Source: Azorinus chamasolen (taxonomy: Eukaryota > Mollusca > Bivalvia > Cardiida > Solecurtidae). From it: a stretch of DNA of 64,000 bases. The notes under the pieces were generated by a model. That model had not been told where the DNA came from, made no database searches, and saw only the letters and a program-made list of their open reading frames with translations. The stretch spans positions 56,110,484 through 56,174,483 of the forward strand of contig OY755241.1 of the NCBI GenBank assembly GCA_963576725.1. The letters run 5' to 3'. Position numbers and translations under genes: made by a program. Shown here in pieces: positions 62,285 through 64,000 of this stretch (position 1 is its first letter; the number at the start of each line of letters is the position of its first letter).

Positions 62285-62530
62285 TTACAACTGCAAGATA
62301 CTGTGTAAATCAGCAATTTCCTTGCATATTGATAGTTCCGATTCAAAAGTAGCACATTCTTCATAAAGTGAAGTCCCAGTAAGACGCCATATGACAGTCT
62401 CGACCGACATCATTGTGAAGTCAAATACATGTACATCACATTCACTGTTTACAGCATTAAGTGTCGATTTAAGATGACCTTTGCATTCAATATGGGCTCT
62501 GGATGAGACGCTGAGAAACTTATCAATCAT
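62285..62530 (-). other. 81-codon open frame, unrecognised
   Basis: ATG at 62530 to TAA at 62285, encoding MIDKFLSVSSRAHIECKGHL and later TSLYEECATFESELSICKEI. I do not recognise a family. The sequence is outside the foldback families and lies between the two genes, so it could be a small gene, an exon or debris of one. No clear splice sites or poly(A) signal were found. Confidence 0.2.
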
Positions 62531-62544
62531 GATTAGGATGAACT

Positions 62545-62737
62545 CAGAGCTCCAGATAAGATGCGTAAATTAAATGATTTTCAGGAGTAACTTCTTTATT
62601 TCTCCACCAAACCCAATATTGTGACCACTCTTTAGAATCGTCTCTTCGAGACGATTCTAAAGAGTGGTCACAGTATAGGGTTTGGTGGAGAAATAACGAT
62701 TTTAGGATTTGAGTACGCACCATTATCTGTAGCTCTG
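62545..62737. repeat. FB-C foldback element, complete, with a direct repeat
   Basis: CAGAGCTCCAGATAAGATGC to CATTATCTGTAGCTCTG, 193 bp; TGAACT occurs immediately on both sides (62539-62544 and 62738-62743). Hairpin CTCTTTAGAATCGTCTCTTC and inverse. Confidence 0.9.
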
Positions 62738-62882
62738 TGAACTGTTAAATATTTTGAGATATGAGCGCAAAAAAACTATTTACAACCTATGAGGCCAACT
62801 CATGATGATCTTTGCAAACAGTTATCCAGATGAGACAATTTTGTCAATTTTAGGAAAATATTATTTTAAATGATTATATGGG

Positions 62883-63139
62883 TTAAGCCTTTACTTCCTG
62901 AATAGTTCTGTAAGAAATGATGGCATCATAAATATTAAATTTTTTTATTAATTAGATATTTCTATATAATGGCACATGATCACAGGAATAGTTAGCCATT
63001 GCAGAAACCGTAGAATCATATCTTTATTATGTCAAAAGGAAACAGAGCAGACCCTGATCAGAAAGCTCCTTGAGTTCTGATCTGGATCTACTCTGATTGC
63101 AGAGGCATAGAAAGGCGTATTTATGGAGTAAATGGTTAA
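62883..63139. repeat. TTAA-A foldback element, inverted
   Basis: TTAAGCCTTTACTTCCTGAA to ATGGAGTAAATGGTTAA, 257 bp; hairpin GAAAGCTCCTTGAGTTCTGA. Confidence 0.85.
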
Positions 63140-63160
63140 ATAATATAGTTACTACAGTGT

Positions 63161-63617
63161 TAAGCCTTTCCTTCATATAAACTCTTTTTCATGCATTTGC
63201 CTCTATACGCCTTTGCAAACAAAGTAGACCAAGATCAGATGGCTCCAGTAGGAGCCGTCTGATCATGGTCTGCTCTGATTATATAGATCTGATTCTGTAC
63301 TCTCTGCCAGTCAAAAATTCCTTTGTTAACCCTTTTCCGCATATTGACGACTTTTGACGACTCTGTAGAAGTCACTTTATGAAACCATTGTGATAAATAG
63401 AGCATTTGCTCCTATAGGAGCAAATGCTCTATTTATCACAATGGTTTCAAACTACAAAATTCTAAAATTTTCCTTTTCTTTAGTTAATGATCCTTTTCGG
63501 TAGATTTATTCAAAGAGGTTGTATCTAAAAATAGCCTATACGGTAAAGGGTTAATAATGCTTGAAAATAGTTTGGCTCATTAATATTCATGACATCCTTA
63601 TTTCTTTTACGAATAAT
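63161..63617. repeat. TTAA-A element split by TTAA-B
   Basis: TTAAGCCTTTCCTTCATATA .. hairpin GATGGCTCCAGTAGGAGCCG .. AAAAATTCCTTTG, B at 63326-63553, then CATTAATATTCATGACATCC. Confidence 0.75.
63326..63553. repeat. TTAA-B foldback element, complete, nested
   Basis: TTAACCCTTTTCCGCATATT to TATACGGTAAAGGGTTAA, 228 bp; apex GCTCCTATAGGAGC. Confidence 0.9.
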
Positions 63618-63633
63618 AAAGCCAGAGTTATCC

Positions 63634-63733
63634 AGTGCCCCATCTAGAACCCCAATTGAGTGCCCCATCTAGAACCCCAATTGAGTGCCCCACCTAGAAC
63701 CTCAATTGAGTGCCCCATCTAGAACCTCAATTG
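63634..63733. repeat. 25-bp tandem repeat, four copies
   Basis: Unit AGTGCCCCATCTAGAACCCC plus AATTG, four copies with few changes, starting 63 bp past the stop codon of the G9a/GLP-type exon, in its probable 3' UTR. Confidence 0.9.
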
Positions 63734-63795
63734 CTTGCAAAGGTTGTCATAAATACACCCATAGTGTGATAAAAGTTACATGTCCAAACATTCTA

Positions 63796-63952
63796 TCACT
63801 CTGGAACAATTTCTGCCTCTTCTTCATGGCGTTGCCGATACTCTTCGAGGGTTTTCTGTATTGTCTCTGTCGAGTATCGGCACTTGGCGGAACCACACGT
63901 ACACGTAAACTGTTTCCATTTAATAATCCAAAACTTCTCCCCATAGTCAAAT
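63796..63952 (-). CDS. Last coding exon of a G9a/GLP-type H3K9 methyltransferase
   Basis: 157-nt exon, acceptor TTTCTCTTGCAG, stop TGA at 63796-63798. In the A|TTT frame it reads [20 protein letters not shown], then [20 protein letters not shown] and [15 protein letters not shown] is the end of the SET domain with the conserved Tyr, and CTCGSAKC is the post-SET CxCx4C zinc site (human G9a: [20 protein letters not shown]). The tail beyond post-SET is short and charged. EHMT1/EHMT2 ortholog is most likely; another SUV39-class enzyme is possible because only about 51 residues are in the window. The protein is a nuclear chromatin silencer. A 25-bp tandem repeat (63634-63733) lies in the probable 3' UTR. 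Confidence 0.85.
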
Positions 63953-64000
63953 CTGCAAGAGAAAGAATAAACAAACATTATCTGCCAGTTAACCAGTGTT

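Noticed and set aside
63500..63510. Poly(A) signal AATAAA of the EHMT-like gene on the minus strand
   Set aside because: The only good match downstream of the stop lies within a TTAA-B element (GATTTATTC), a sequence common to all B copies, so it cannot be assigned.

Overview
The window is animal genomic DNA, AT-rich, with split genes. It is most likely from a bivalve mollusc, judging by the pearl-like repeats (elements starting ACAAGAGGGCC, a tandem core of roughly 160 bp, an ACGG/ACAG microsatellite and a 3' hairpin), a tRNA-derived SINE and very dense foldback MITEs. I cannot name the species.

Genes. Two genes can be supported, both on the minus strand. The main one is DHX9 (RNA helicase A). 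Twenty-four coding exons run from the start codon at 39283 down to 571, every splice phase matches, and together they give 952 codons: dsRBD1, a linker, dsRBD2, the DEIH helicase core with motifs I, Ia, II, III, IV, V and VI, and the start of the helicase-associated region. The remaining C-terminus lies beyond the left edge. At the right edge (63796-63952) is the last coding exon of a second minus-strand gene, a G9a/GLP-type (EHMT) histone H3K9 methyltransferase, with the end of the SET domain and the post-SET zinc motif. A repeat-free island at about 40.3-42.8 kb, upstream of the DHX9 start, holds CRE-like and ETS-like sites and is the best promoter candidate.

Repeats. Almost all intron and intergenic DNA consists of short foldback elements, often abutting or nested. 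Families named here: TTAA-A (ends CCCTTTCC or CCCTTTACTCC; hairpin GCAAACAGAG..AGACC), TTAA-B (ends CCCATTCCCTC; hairpin AGAGCATTTGCTCC), TTAA-E (ends CCCTTCGCTTGCT), TTAA-F and TTAA-G, all bounded by TTAA like piggyBac elements; TA-D1 to TA-D4, bounded by TA with CAGTAAAACC or CAGTTGAAC ends like pogo/Tigger elements; FB-C (CAGAGCTCCAGATAAG ends; hairpin CTCTTTAGAATCGTCTC); and FB-H fragments. There are also a nonautonomous hAT with an 8-bp target duplication, a SINE with a 13-bp target duplication, and several pearl/Helentron-like elements. Intervals not listed as a gene or repeat hold fragments of these families or sequence in which I see nothing.

Most striking points. (1) Families with different ends and different target sites (TTAA versus TA) share the same apex, GCTCCT-NN-AGGAGC, at the exact centre of their palindromes. 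(2) In two introns a TTAA element begins at positions +6 to +9 of the 5' splice site. (3) The host gene encodes a helicase known to unwind inverted-repeat RNA, and its own pre-mRNA would carry dozens of such hairpins.
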